Assembly (NCBI GenBank): GCA_910578645.1
Contig: CAJTQI010000008.1
Span: forward strand, 128,991-192,990
Reading direction: 5' to 3'
Source of the DNA: an uncultured Lachnospiraceae bacterium
GTDB lineage: Bacteria > Bacillota > Clostridia > Lachnospirales > Lachnospiraceae
Length of the DNA stretch: 64,000 bases
The notes beneath the pieces were generated by a model. The model saw only the letters and a program-made list of their open reading frames with translations, did no database searches and was not told the origin of the DNA. Below, one piece after another: positions 51,731-60,844 of this stretch (position 1 is its first letter; the number at the start of each line of letters is the position of its first letter). The position numbers were made by a program, and so were the translations under genes.

Positions 51731-54010
51731 ATGGATAGGAAAAAAATATATAAGTTTCTTCTGCCTGCTGAAATTTTAATATTGCTTGCGTTAGGAATTT
51801 TGTTGGCAATACGGTGGAGGACAAACCGGAATATTGGTTTGTCAGTTGCTGACTGGAAGTCGGATTATGTTGCGTATGATAGCATAAACGGTTGGTATGT
51901 GGATGAGAAGCTTATCGATACCCAGGAAAATATTTCTGTAATCTATGGCCCTTCCGTTTACTTAAAGGAAGGCACATATTGCGCTAAAATAACATATCAT
52001 TGTGATTATGACCAGTCCTGTACGGCATATGCGGGCGAAGGGAATGAATTTCAATTAAAGACCGGAGGAGCCAGGCTTGGCAGGAATTTTGACAGTGTTT
52101 CCTATGATTTCGAAGCGCGTGAGGATATTGAGAATTTTGAACTTTTGTTCTACTATAACGGGAAAGGATATCTTCAGATAACGAATATTTCCATTGCACC
52201 GACTTCTACAGGGTTGTTCAGGAATATTTGCATAGTTTTTGCGTTTTTCGCCTGTTTAGACTTATGCCTGTTGTTTGCCGACAGGATTGAAAAGCATAAA
52301 AATACGGTTTTGGCACTGATTGGTATTGTTTTATTGACCTCTCTGCCGATTTTTACGGACGGCATTGCGAGTGGTCATGATATTGGTTTTCATTTAACAC
52401 GGATTGAGGGTATTTCAAAGGAAATCCGGTTAGGAAATATCCCAGTACGCTTAGTATCCTCGTATATGGATGGGTATGGATATCCGGTGTCTATATATTA
52501 TGGGGACTTACTTTTATATATTCCGGCCGTTTTGCGTCTGTTAGGTTTTTCTGTCACAGGCGTCTATAAATTTTATGTTCTGATGATAAATGCCGGGACG
52601 GCTGTGCTTACTTATCTGTGTATGAAACGGGTGTTTAAAGATAACAGAATCGCATTGCTTACATGTTTGTCTTACTGTACTTCTTCATACCGCATGGTTA
52701 ATATTTATGAGCGTGCCGCAGTGGGCGAGTATAGTGCGATGATGTTTATGCCGATGGTCGCGGCTGCTGTCTATAAGATATACACGGATGATATTTCTGA
52801 CTATAAGGAATACCGCAATAATGCAGTTTTTTTGGCGGTTGGGATGAGCGGGCTGATTGGAACCCATATATTGAGTACAGAAATGGCCGTGTTTATTTTG
52901 GCTGTTATATGTCTGTCTTTATTGAAACTGACGTTCAGAAAGAACACAGTCAAAGTATATTTACAGGCGGTTATGTGGACTTGTCTGTTTAGTGCATATT
53001 TTATTGTGCCGTTTCTTGATTATACGCTGAATGTACCGACGAAGGTAGGGGCGGTGATAAATGGAGGCGGTGCGGATATTCAGGACTGTGGGATAACCAT
53101 TGGTGAGTATTTTGCATTTTTTAGGGATATACAGAACGGACGTCTTGAGTATGCGAACGAACGAATGCTGTTGACGCCAGGCATTGTGTTGATGGCCTCA
53201 CTTATTATTGCGATTGTATTATGGATAAACAGGCGGGGAAATAAAGAAATGAAGGCATTGACTGTCTATGCGTGTCTGTCAGTGGCGCTTACACTCAATA
53301 TTTTCCCGTGGAATTATCTGCAAGAGCATTTCCTGCTTGGAAATTTGTTGTCGCAGGTTCAGTTTCCATGGAGATATATCAGCGTTGCCATGGTTGTTTT
53401 AACGTTGTTGCTTGGAAACCTGCTAGTGCAAATTTCAAAAGAACGGATAAAAATGGAACAGAGTGAGAAAGCAGTCGTTGCGGTATGTTTCGTTATGACA
53501 TGTTTCTTAACCGGCAATTATATGGACAACAGTTCTTTTGTTAATATATATGAAGGTGTCGAGATGAATCACTATTCGGTTGGGTTTGGAGAATATCTCA
53601 GAGAAGGTACAAATAGATTGAACTTTTCAACATCTATTACGTCGGAGATTTATTCTGAAAACATGGAAGAGGTTTCTGTTGTTTCAAGAAAGGGAAACAG
53701 TATGGAGCTGAGGTGTGTGGCTTCGGATGAAGAAGGATTTATGTGGCTTCCGATGTTCAATTATAAAGGGTATCATGCGACAGATGAGAGTGGGAATGAA
53801 TATCCTATTAGCGATGGATATGATAATCGGATTAAATTATCTCTCCCGGTAGGGTTTGAGGGGAAGATATGGATTGAGTATAGGGAGCCGTGGTATTGGC
53901 GGGGAGCTGAGTTGATTTCTTTCCTGGCTGTATTAGGGGTGTGCATTTGGAAAATGAGAGATTATTTGAATAACTGCAGTAACAGAAAATTAGAATGTAC
54001 CAGATTTTAG
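51731..54010 (+). CDS. Large membrane protein with N-terminal extracytoplasmic domain and GT-C-like helices
   Basis: A 759-residue protein: a first helix (about residues 10-27), an extracytoplasmic beta-rich domain (about 30-160, with aromatic and Gly residues that could bind glycan), about twelve helices, then a second outer domain (about residues 600-725) and a final helix with a basic tail. HDIGFHLTRIEGISKEIRLGN is like the first-loop motif of YfhO-related and GT39-type proteins that hold an acidic residue and basic pair. It lies just after the AT-content shift. The exact function is unknown; an outer-face glycosyltransferase is my best guess. ATG 51731 follows GAGGGA. Confidence 0.7.
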   Translation: MDRKKIYKFLLPAEILILLALGILLAIRWRTNRNIGLSVADWKSDYVAYDSINGWYVDEKLIDTQENISVIYGPSVYLKEGTYCAKITYHCDYDQSCTAYAGEGNEFQLKTGGARLGRNFDSVSYDFEAREDIENFELLFYYNGKGYLQITNISIAPTSTGLFRNICIVFAFFACLDLCLLFADRIEKHKNTVLALIGIVLLTSLPIFTDGIASGHDIGFHLTRIEGISKEIRLGNIPVRLVSSYMDGYGYPVSIYYGDLLLYIPAVLRLLGFSVTGVYKFYVLMINAGTAVLTYLCMKRVFKDNRIALLTCLSYCTSSYRMVNIYERAAVGEYSAMMFMPMVAAAVYKIYTDDISDYKEYRNNAVFLAVGMSGLIGTHILSTEMAVFILAVICLSLLKLTFRKNTVKVYLQAVMWTCLFSAYFIVPFLDYTLNVPTKVGAVINGGGADIQDCGITIGEYFAFFRDIQNGRLEYANERMLLTPGIVLMASLIIAIVLWINRRGNKEMKALTVYACLSVALTLNIFPWNYLQEHFLLGNLLSQVQFPWRYISVAMVVLTLLLGNLLVQISKERIKMEQSEKAVVAVCFVMTCFLTGNYMDNSSFVNIYEGVEMNHYSVGFGEYLREGTNRLNFSTSITSEIYSENMEEVSVVSRKGNSMELRCVASDEEGFMWLPMFNYKGYHATDESGNEYPISDGYDNRIKLSLPVGFEGKIWIEYREPWYWRGAELISFLAVLGVCIWKMRDYLNNCSNRKLECTRF

Positions 54011-54038
54011 ATATAGATAATATGGGAGTTTGCGTAAT

Positions 54039-55844
54039 ATGAACAGTTTGTTTCAGGATATAAAAACTTTTATAACGACTATAAAGCAGCTATTAAGCTT
54101 ACTTACGGTGAAACAACGCAGGCAGGCAGTGGGGGTATTTATTTTGGTGGTGATTGGCGCTGCCTTTGAGACATTGGGAGTGGCGGCTGTTTTGCCGTTT
54201 GTTTATGCTGTAATTGATACTTCGCAATTATGGAATAATAAATATATTATGGTAGTAGCAGATATGTTACAAATTAATACAGATACGGAATTGATAGTTG
54301 GTTTGGGATGCTTTATAGGCGTATTTTATATATTTAAAAATACTTTTATGTTGTTTGCTTCATATATGGAAAATAAGTTTAAAGCAAATTTTGTTTATGA
54401 GGTTTCAAAATTGATGCTCCATAGTTATATGAAGCGTCCTTATATTTATTTTCTTAGGACAAATAGTGCAGAGATGATTCGAGGCTTAAATGATGATATT
54501 GTCAGTATCAATGACATAATGACTGCATTGTTTAAAATTTTTTCAATTGGGTTTATGATGATTGGTATAGGAATATTCCTTGTTGTGCAGGAGCCACTTA
54601 TGGCACTGGGGATTGTTTTCTTAGCAGTGGTGATTTTTGGACTAATCGTTTTTGTGATTAGGAAGAAAATTAGAGAACTTGGGAAATTAAAAATTAAGTA
54701 TGCTACGGAGGCATATAAGTATGCATATCAGGCAGTTACCGGAATTAAAGAAATTTCTATTATGAAAAGAGAAGGATACTTCCTGAATAGTTATACCGGA
54801 GTAACTTCAAAGAAAAAAGAAGCAGATACAGTATATAATAGCATTTCCGTTGCACCGGAAAGAATTGTGGAGGCAACATTTGTATGTGGGATTTTAGGTA
54901 TTGTTTGCATTCAGGTAGCAGTCGGTGGCATGTCGGCGGCTTTGATTACAAACCTTGCTGCATTTGCAGTTGGGGCGATGAGGGTAATGCCCTCTCTTTC
55001 CACGTTGACAACTCGTATGACGCAACTGATGTATTTGCGTCCTGCACTTGGTGGTATTTGTAAAAACATTGAAGCAGCAAGAGAACAAGAGAGAATATTT
55101 ATCGAAATGCAGGCGTCTATTGATGATATGGAACATGCAGTTAGCTTTAAGAAAGAAGTTACAGTACAGGATATTGATTGGAAGTACCCTAATACGGATA
55201 AGTACATTCTAAAAGAAGCCAGAATCACAATTCGAAAAGGAGAATGTGTAGCTTTAACTGGTAAGTCCGGTGCGGGAAAAACTACATTGGCAGATATTTT
55301 ATTAGGATTATTGAAGCCAGAAAAAGGGGCTGTATGCCTGGATGGAGTAGATATTTATACAATACCTTATGCCTGGAGTAAGATGATAGGTTATGTTCCT
55401 CAGACGGTTTATTTGATTGACGATACAATTCGAAATAATGTTGCATTTGGCATTGAGCCAGGTAGTGTGGAAGAAGAGAGGGTTTGGAATGCGTTAGAGA
55501 AGGCTCAGCTTAAGGAATTTGTAGAAGCACAGCGGGAAGGACTTGATACAATTATAGGTGAACGAGGTGTGAAATTCTCCGGAGGGCAAAGACAGCGTAT
55601 TGCAATTGCAAGGGCTCTTTATCATGACCCGGAGATTATGGTATTTGATGAGGCGACAGCGGCGTTGGACGGTGAGACAGAAGAGGCGGTTATGGATGCC
55701 ATTAACAGGCTGCGGGGGGAGAAGACGCTGATTATTATTGCCCACAGACTTAATACGATTAGTCACTGTAATCGCTTCTATCAAGTTGGAGAGCAGAAAG
55801 TGACGGAGAAGACCAGAGAAGAAGTTTTAGGCGATGTTGGTTAA
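54039..55844 (+). CDS. PglK-like ABC transporter (permease-ATPase), copy 3
   Basis: A 601-residue half-transporter: six helices, then Walker A GKSGAGKT near residue 408, signature FSGGQRQRIAIARAL near 512, Walker B MVFDEATAALD and IIAHRLNTI. It lies in the AT-rich block; codon choice (for example AAA, ATT, GAA-rich stretches) differs clearly from copies 1 and 2, so it may have arrived separately. The frame is open from TTG 54030, but ATG 54039 has GGGAG at ten bases and is preferred. The following gene starts 25 bases later. Likely a lipid-linked glycan flippase (inference). Confidence 0.9.
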   Translation: MNSLFQDIKTFITTIKQLLSLLTVKQRRQAVGVFILVVIGAAFETLGVAAVLPFVYAVIDTSQLWNNKYIMVVADMLQINTDTELIVGLGCFIGVFYIFKNTFMLFASYMENKFKANFVYEVSKLMLHSYMKRPYIYFLRTNSAEMIRGLNDDIVSINDIMTALFKIFSIGFMMIGIGIFLVVQEPLMALGIVFLAVVIFGLIVFVIRKKIRELGKLKIKYATEAYKYAYQAVTGIKEISIMKREGYFLNSYTGVTSKKKEADTVYNSISVAPERIVEATFVCGILGIVCIQVAVGGMSAALITNLAAFAVGAMRVMPSLSTLTTRMTQLMYLRPALGGICKNIEAAREQERIFIEMQASIDDMEHAVSFKKEVTVQDIDWKYPNTDKYILKEARITIRKGECVALTGKSGAGKTTLADILLGLLKPEKGAVCLDGVDIYTIPYAWSKMIGYVPQTVYLIDDTIRNNVAFGIEPGSVEEERVWNALEKAQLKEFVEAQREGLDTIIGERGVKFSGGQRQRIAIARALYHDPEIMVFDEATAALDGETEEAVMDAINRLRGEKTLIIIAHRLNTISHCNRFYQVGEQKVTEKTREEVLGDVG

Positions 55845-55869
55845 AGAATATATATTGTGAAAGGGATGA

Positions 55870-57243
55870 ATGGTATCACAAATGAGACAATTAGATTTTT
55901 TATTTGTATATGAGCATAAAGTGCGTGAGTTAGAAAATTTATGCCTGCTCAAATATGAGTTGGACAAGCGGGGCTATAGGACGGAAATCCGCTATATAGA
56001 GAGTGCGGAAAATGAGCTTGCGGTGAAACCTTTTATCTATGCGAAAGTATTGCTTGTTATGGCGTGCTATGACAACCATGCTCTTGCATGGCAGATTAAG
56101 AATTATGTAAAGTTTGACAAGATTATTGATATGCAGTGGGAGAATATCGTCTATCCGAAAGATGAAGAACGGGAAGGCGCTTTTAAGAATTATAAGGAGA
56201 TTGGCAGGGCAGTGCCCCATGTCTCCTGGGGGCAGCAGAATGTCAAAAGACTCTTGGAGGCGGCGCATCTTGACAGGAAATTGGTGAAACCGGTCGGACA
56301 CGTGGGGATGGACTTTTTGAGACCGCCTCTGTGCAGATATTACCTTAGCAGGGAAGAGCTGTTTGATAAGTATAACATTCCTGTCGGATGCAAGGCGATT
56401 TTTTTTGCTTCTCCCTATTATGGAGACAACCTCCCACAGACGTATATTGAGGATATGTGTATGCGGTTCGGGGGAAATTGGACAGAGTACTATCAATTCA
56501 TGTGTGATTCCCAGAAGATTGTATTGAAATGGTTTGAGGATTTATGTGCGGACGAGCCGGAGACCCATGTGATTTATAGACCTCATCCTGGACATCCAAG
56601 CCTGATGGCAGAAGAAGTCAAAAGACGGCATGGCAATTTCCATATTATTTCAGGAGAGTCTGTGAGACAGTGGATTGTTACCTGTGACAAAATTTATACC
56701 GGTAACAGTTCAGTGATTGTGGAAGCTTTCTTTGCACAGAAAATGTGTCAATTGGTATTCCCTCTTCCTGTCACGGAAGGATTTGAACTGAAGCTGCTTT
56801 CCGGTTCCAGGCGTTTGACAAGTTATGGACAATTTCGGGAGTCTGTGGAGATGCAGGAAGAAGAATTTCCGATACCACAGAGTAACATAGAAGAAATCTA
56901 TTTAATCGATTGGGAGACGCCTAGCCATGTGAAGTTTGCAGATATGGCGGAGGAAGTACTGAAGGATGATTCCTATAGACTTACGACGAAGCAGATTAGG
57001 GAAGTGCATAACTATTCATTGCCTGTGAGAATGTTAAAGGCAGTGTGCAGGATTGATTTCCTTTATCGATTTTACTTGAAAGCGATTGATAATGAGAAGC
57101 TCAAGTGGGGATTCCTTGAACATCAGAGACAGTTGCGCAAGAAAGCGGTTCAGACCGAGAAGGAGCATGCACATGAGATTACAAGTATACAGGAGATAGA
57201 AAGGATTATCAGGAGAATTCAATATGCACAGTCTAATTCGTAA
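55870..57243 (+). CDS. GT-B-like surface carbohydrate biosynthesis protein
   Basis: A 457-residue soluble protein with a GT-B-like two-domain pattern. The start RQLDFLFVYEHKVRELENLCLL and the late ETHVIYRPHPGHPSLMAEEV, IISGESVRQWIVTCDKIYTGNSSVIVEAF are like CDP-glycerol glycerophosphotransferase and polysialyltransferase-type enzymes, in which HPGHP and GNSSVIVEA form the donor site. Such proteins occur as "surface carbohydrate biosynthesis" proteins; substrate is unknown. The last 20 bases overlap the next gene. ATG 55870 follows AAAGGG; ATG 55882 is an alternative. Confidence 0.72.
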   Translation: MVSQMRQLDFLFVYEHKVRELENLCLLKYELDKRGYRTEIRYIESAENELAVKPFIYAKVLLVMACYDNHALAWQIKNYVKFDKIIDMQWENIVYPKDEEREGAFKNYKEIGRAVPHVSWGQQNVKRLLEAAHLDRKLVKPVGHVGMDFLRPPLCRYYLSREELFDKYNIPVGCKAIFFASPYYGDNLPQTYIEDMCMRFGGNWTEYYQFMCDSQKIVLKWFEDLCADEPETHVIYRPHPGHPSLMAEEVKRRHGNFHIISGESVRQWIVTCDKIYTGNSSVIVEAFFAQKMCQLVFPLPVTEGFELKLLSGSRRLTSYGQFRESVEMQEEEFPIPQSNIEEIYLIDWETPSHVKFADMAEEVLKDDSYRLTTKQIREVHNYSLPVRMLKAVCRIDFLYRFYLKAIDNEKLKWGFLEHQRQLRKKAVQTEKEHAHEITSIQEIERIIRRIQYAQSNS

Positions 57244-58720
57244 AATTTCGGAAAAGCAGTTTATGTGGTTTGCAGTAGTCCTCTTCATTGGTTCTATTGT
57301 CCCCATTCTTCTTCTTGGAAGATATAATGTGATGCGCGCGGATGATTACAGCTATGGTCTTGAGGTATATGACACTTGGATAAAGACAGGTTCTTTCTGG
57401 GAGGCTGTTAAATGTGCGGCAGAGCATACAAAAAAGTTTTATTTTAGTTGGCAGGGGACGTATGCGTCGTGTTTTTTAATGTCGATGTGCCCGATGCACT
57501 TTAATTTTGAATGTGCATTTGTTGTTCCGCTTATCATGATTGGCTCACTTTCAACTGCAATATATTTGCTGGGGCAGCAAGTCTTTGTGAAATGGCTTGG
57601 GATGAGGGGTAAATATTCTTATCCGTATATTGGCTGTATGTTTCTGTTTTTGTTTTGGCAGGTATTGTGTGCGCCTTCTGAGGGAATTTATTGGTATAAT
57701 GGAGCGCTTCACTACGTTTTCATGCAAGCATTTATGTTTTTGATGCTGACAGCAGTTTCGGGAATTATATGGACTGATAGTAAAAGGAATGCAGTTATTT
57801 GGTGTATTTTAGCATCTTTGGATGGGTTACTTGTCGGTGGTGGGAATTTAGTTACGGGATTACAGGCACAGATTATGCTTATTTTACTGTTGCTGTATAC
57901 ATTCCTGAGGAACAGAAAGAAGATTATTTATGTAGCGATACCATCGTTTTGCTTTACAGCGGGCTTTTTGGTTAACATTCTTGCGCCGGGGAATATGGCA
58001 AGGGGAAGTGGATTTGGCGGAGGCTATGGTGTAATAGAATCTATTATGTTGTCGTTTTATAATGCTATGGTTTATATGGGAGAGTGGACTTCTCTCATGG
58101 TTATTCTGGTCTGGCTGTCGGTAGTGCCGGTTATGTGGTGTGCCGTACGAGATTCTCAGAAGCAATTTAGATATCCTGGTTTGGTGACGTTGGGTATATA
58201 TTGCATAATATCGGCTATGTTTACTCCCACACTTTTTGCTTTAGGGGAAGTAGGTATCTTAAGGATTAATAATATTATTCAGTTAGTATACTATTTTGGG
58301 CTTTTTTCCGTAACGGCATATTGGTTGGGGTGGATTACCCATAAGACGAAGTATGTGCAGAAATATGGCGTGGTTGATGGAGCAAAAGATAAGGTTAGGC
58401 AACATGGGAATGCTATTGTAGTTGTAGTTTTGGCGGCAATTGTGATGGTGTGGGTATTTACCGTTGATAAGAATACGTATACTGGTATTTCGGCGCTTCG
58501 TTCTATTGTAAAGGGAGATGCAGAGACATTCTACGAAGAGGAGATGGAGCGGCGCGAGATGTTTTTGGATGATGGGATGTCGTATGTAATTGTAGATGTG
58601 CATACGGCGAGACCCCATTTGTTTTCAGATATAGATTTGAGTTGGGATGCCGACTACTGGATTAATCAGTCGGTGACTCATTATTACCATAAGAAAAAGG
58701 TGGTCAGGCGGGTAGAATGA
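57224..58720 (+). CDS. Polytopic membrane protein, DUF6056-like
   Basis: A 498-residue protein with about eleven helices, the closest paralogue of 15163-16779. Shared blocks are LLGRYNVMRADDYSYG, SWQGTYASCFLM, IYWYNGALHYVF, GGGNLVTGLQAQI, KNTYTGISALRS and the terminal HYYHKKKVVR. Despite the shared protein sequence its codons are more AT-rich, which fits a divergent history rather than a recent copy. The external DD pair suggests a GT-C-type transferase (inference). ATG 57224 follows AGGAGA and overlaps the preceding gene by 20 bases. Confidence 0.8.
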   Translation: MHSLIRKISEKQFMWFAVVLFIGSIVPILLLGRYNVMRADDYSYGLEVYDTWIKTGSFWEAVKCAAEHTKKFYFSWQGTYASCFLMSMCPMHFNFECAFVVPLIMIGSLSTAIYLLGQQVFVKWLGMRGKYSYPYIGCMFLFLFWQVLCAPSEGIYWYNGALHYVFMQAFMFLMLTAVSGIIWTDSKRNAVIWCILASLDGLLVGGGNLVTGLQAQIMLILLLLYTFLRNRKKIIYVAIPSFCFTAGFLVNILAPGNMARGSGFGGGYGVIESIMLSFYNAMVYMGEWTSLMVILVWLSVVPVMWCAVRDSQKQFRYPGLVTLGIYCIISAMFTPTLFALGEVGILRINNIIQLVYYFGLFSVTAYWLGWITHKTKYVQKYGVVDGAKDKVRQHGNAIVVVVLAAIVMVWVFTVDKNTYTGISALRSIVKGDAETFYEEEMERREMFLDDGMSYVIVDVHTARPHLFSDIDLSWDADYWINQSVTHYYHKKKVVRRVE

Positions 58721-58777
58721 ATGGATTTATGCAGGATATATTCCATAATTAGGAAAAAAGAATTATAGGAGAGAAAA

Positions 58778-59251
58778 ATGATAAAAAGATACAAGATAGA
58801 ATTTGAACATTGGCGCAAGTGGTTTGCCGTTTTGTCGGCACTCATTATGTTTCTGGCATTTCAGATGAAATATGATGAAATAGATTTTTGCGGAAGCATG
58901 TATAGGGACTTTGTTGCGAATATATTAGACTCTTTTCAAGAGTTTCGTATAAGTAGCATTATTATGTTCCCGTTGCTCTATATATTTGCGGAAAAGTCGG
59001 GGGGGGGATTTGCGCAGAGGATGGAACGAAAATGGACCGTGGCTTTGCCTGCGTTTTGTTTTTCGTTGTTTATGCTTTTGGGTTACTCCTTTGAACAGAC
59101 AGATACGTGGAGCCTTGTGCGGCATACGGGAAACGGACAGTTACTAAAAACACTTTTGATTGGTACAGGGCATTTTCTACTTTTTTTCTATAGCATTGTA
59201 TATATCTATCATTATGCGGAATCAATAAATTTTATACGGGATACTGCGTAA
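58778..59251 (+). CDS. DUF6020-like membrane protein, N-terminal part before an in-frame stop
   Basis: A 157-residue open frame with four hydrophobic helices (about residues 16-32, 47-70, 85-103 and 124-147). It ends at TAA 59249-59251, after which the same frame continues two codons later into the 491-residue protein at 59258-60733. Together they make about 650 residues, the size and layout expected of DUF6020-type proteins, so I read this as the first part of one interrupted gene. It also holds a run of nine G (58999-59007) coding for Ser-Gly-Gly-Gly. ATG 58778 follows AGGAGA. It could instead be a separate small protein. Confidence 0.7.
   Translation: MIKRYKIEFEHWRKWFAVLSALIMFLAFQMKYDEIDFCGSMYRDFVANILDSFQEFRISSIIMFPLLYIFAEKSGGGFAQRMERKWTVALPAFCFSLFMLLGYSFEQTDTWSLVRHTGNGQLLKTLLIGTGHFLLFFYSIVYIYHYAESINFIRDTA
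58999..59007 (+). repeat. Nine-base poly-G tract within coding sequence
   Basis: Nine consecutive G (codons TCG GGG GGG GGA) lie in the N-terminal part of the DUF6020-like gene. Homopolymer G tracts of this length are rare in coding sequence of this composition and can slip during replication, which would shift the frame and switch the gene off. Confidence 0.75.
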
Positions 59252-59257
59252 GCAGGT

Positions 59258-60733
59258 ATGTGTCCGTCTCTTAAAAGACAGAAAAACCCGTTCAGATGGT
59301 ATATTACTAAGTTTGCGGTGCATCCTTTCAGAATGTCAGCCTTGACTCTATTCGTTATCTATCTTCCATATGTAGTGATTTTTTATCCTGCTATATTTTG
59401 TGGAGATACTTACAGTCAGGTGGTGCAGGCGTATAAGGAATTAAATACGTCAGGCATATATTATATGTCAAATGATTTGTTGTTGTCGCAGGATATGTTC
59501 ATCAATCAACACCATCCGGTATTACATACGGTACTGATTCATATGTTTCTGGTGATTGGCACGAAGATGCTTCATTCGATTAATGCAGGCATTTATATGT
59601 ATTGCATTTTCCAGTGGTTGGTATGTATAGTGGTTATCTCCTATGGCATAGCTGTTCTGGTGAAGGAGATAAAAGTTCCGCTGAAATATGCATTGGTTGC
59701 CGTATTGTATTTTATTGTCTCTCCAAGGATACAGAATTATATGTTCCTTGTGACGAAAGATGTTCTTTACGGAATGAGTTTTATTTTAGTCATGGTTGGG
59801 GTATTCAGGTTTATACGTGGCGAGGTGGATGGAAAGCGTAGAAGCAGAGATTATGTATTGCTTGCAGTCTCGTCAGCGAGTATGGTTTTATTCCGGAATG
59901 AAGCAGTGTATATATTGGTGGCGGCATTTTTGCTTTGTGCATGTTTCTGCAGACAGATAAAAAGAACGATGTATTTTTACAGTGCCGGAGTTTTGGCATT
60001 TGGGATATTAGTGTTTAAAATATTGTTTCCGATGCTTTCGATAACGCCGGGAAGTGTCCGGGAGATGTTAGCGGTTCCTTTTCAGCAGACGGCAAGGTAT
60101 GTCAAGGAATTTGCACATGAAGTGACAGCGGAAGAGAAAGATGCGATAGCGGCCATATTGAACTATGAAAAAATGGCTGAAAAATATGAGCCCAATAACG
60201 TGGATAGTGTAAAAGCAACATACAATGAATACGCATCCGGAGAAAATTTGGCGGATTATTTTGACGCATGGTTTCAGATGTTTTTGAAGCATCCTAATAT
60301 TTATGTGCAGGCGACAATGAATAATTATTATCGGTATTTTTATCCGGGGGCGATACCGTTAAGTATAAATAATTCAGATTGGTCTGAGGAATGTATGAAG
60401 CTGACAAATGAAACGATGGCTCCATTGGGACTGGAATTTTCCTATCCGGAACGCCTTCGGGAGATTAGGACAAACTATGAATTTTTGCGTTCTAAATTAG
60501 ATGGACTTCCGATTTATAATATGTTAGTGAATCCGGCGCTCTATGTATGGGTAATTATGCTTTGTGTTTTTTATGGTTTAAAGAAAGGAAATTTAAAAGT
60601 GCTGGCATTGCTTATGGTACCGTGCTGCATGATTCTCATACGTTTGGCCGGGCCTTGTAATGGCCAATATTGTAGGTATATGTATCCGCTTATGGTCGCT
60701 ATGCCTTATATTGTGCCGATGGTTTTTCTTTGA
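59258..60733 (+). CDS. DUF6020-like membrane protein, main part
   Basis: A 491-residue polytopic protein with about nine helices. LPYVVIFYPAIFCGDTYSQVVQAY holds an external Gly-Asp-Thr early in the sequence, INQHHPVLHTVLIHMF follows, and an external domain (about residues 275-400) precedes the last three helices with RLAGPCNGQYCRYMYP. It is in the same frame as 58778-59251, separated by a single TAA. ATG 59258 has only AGCAGG directly before it, a poor site, which favours a broken single gene or readthrough. The first-loop Asp and topology suggest a GT-C-like transferase. The homologous remnant lies on the other strand at 62013-62273. Confidence 0.8.
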   Translation: MCPSLKRQKNPFRWYITKFAVHPFRMSALTLFVIYLPYVVIFYPAIFCGDTYSQVVQAYKELNTSGIYYMSNDLLLSQDMFINQHHPVLHTVLIHMFLVIGTKMLHSINAGIYMYCIFQWLVCIVVISYGIAVLVKEIKVPLKYALVAVLYFIVSPRIQNYMFLVTKDVLYGMSFILVMVGVFRFIRGEVDGKRRSRDYVLLAVSSASMVLFRNEAVYILVAAFLLCACFCRQIKRTMYFYSAGVLAFGILVFKILFPMLSITPGSVREMLAVPFQQTARYVKEFAHEVTAEEKDAIAAILNYEKMAEKYEPNNVDSVKATYNEYASGENLADYFDAWFQMFLKHPNIYVQATMNNYYRYFYPGAIPLSINNSDWSEECMKLTNETMAPLGLEFSYPERLREIRTNYEFLRSKLDGLPIYNMLVNPALYVWVIMLCVFYGLKKGNLKVLALLMVPCCMILIRLAGPCNGQYCRYMYPLMVAMPYIVPMVFL

Positions 60734-60844
60734 CAGACAGTAGTAGATGTGTAACACATACGCAGCAACGGTAATGAGTATGTGGATATGAAAGGTTGAG
60801 ACTTAAATCCTCAATCCTGGGATAAAATATGGAGGCAATAAATA

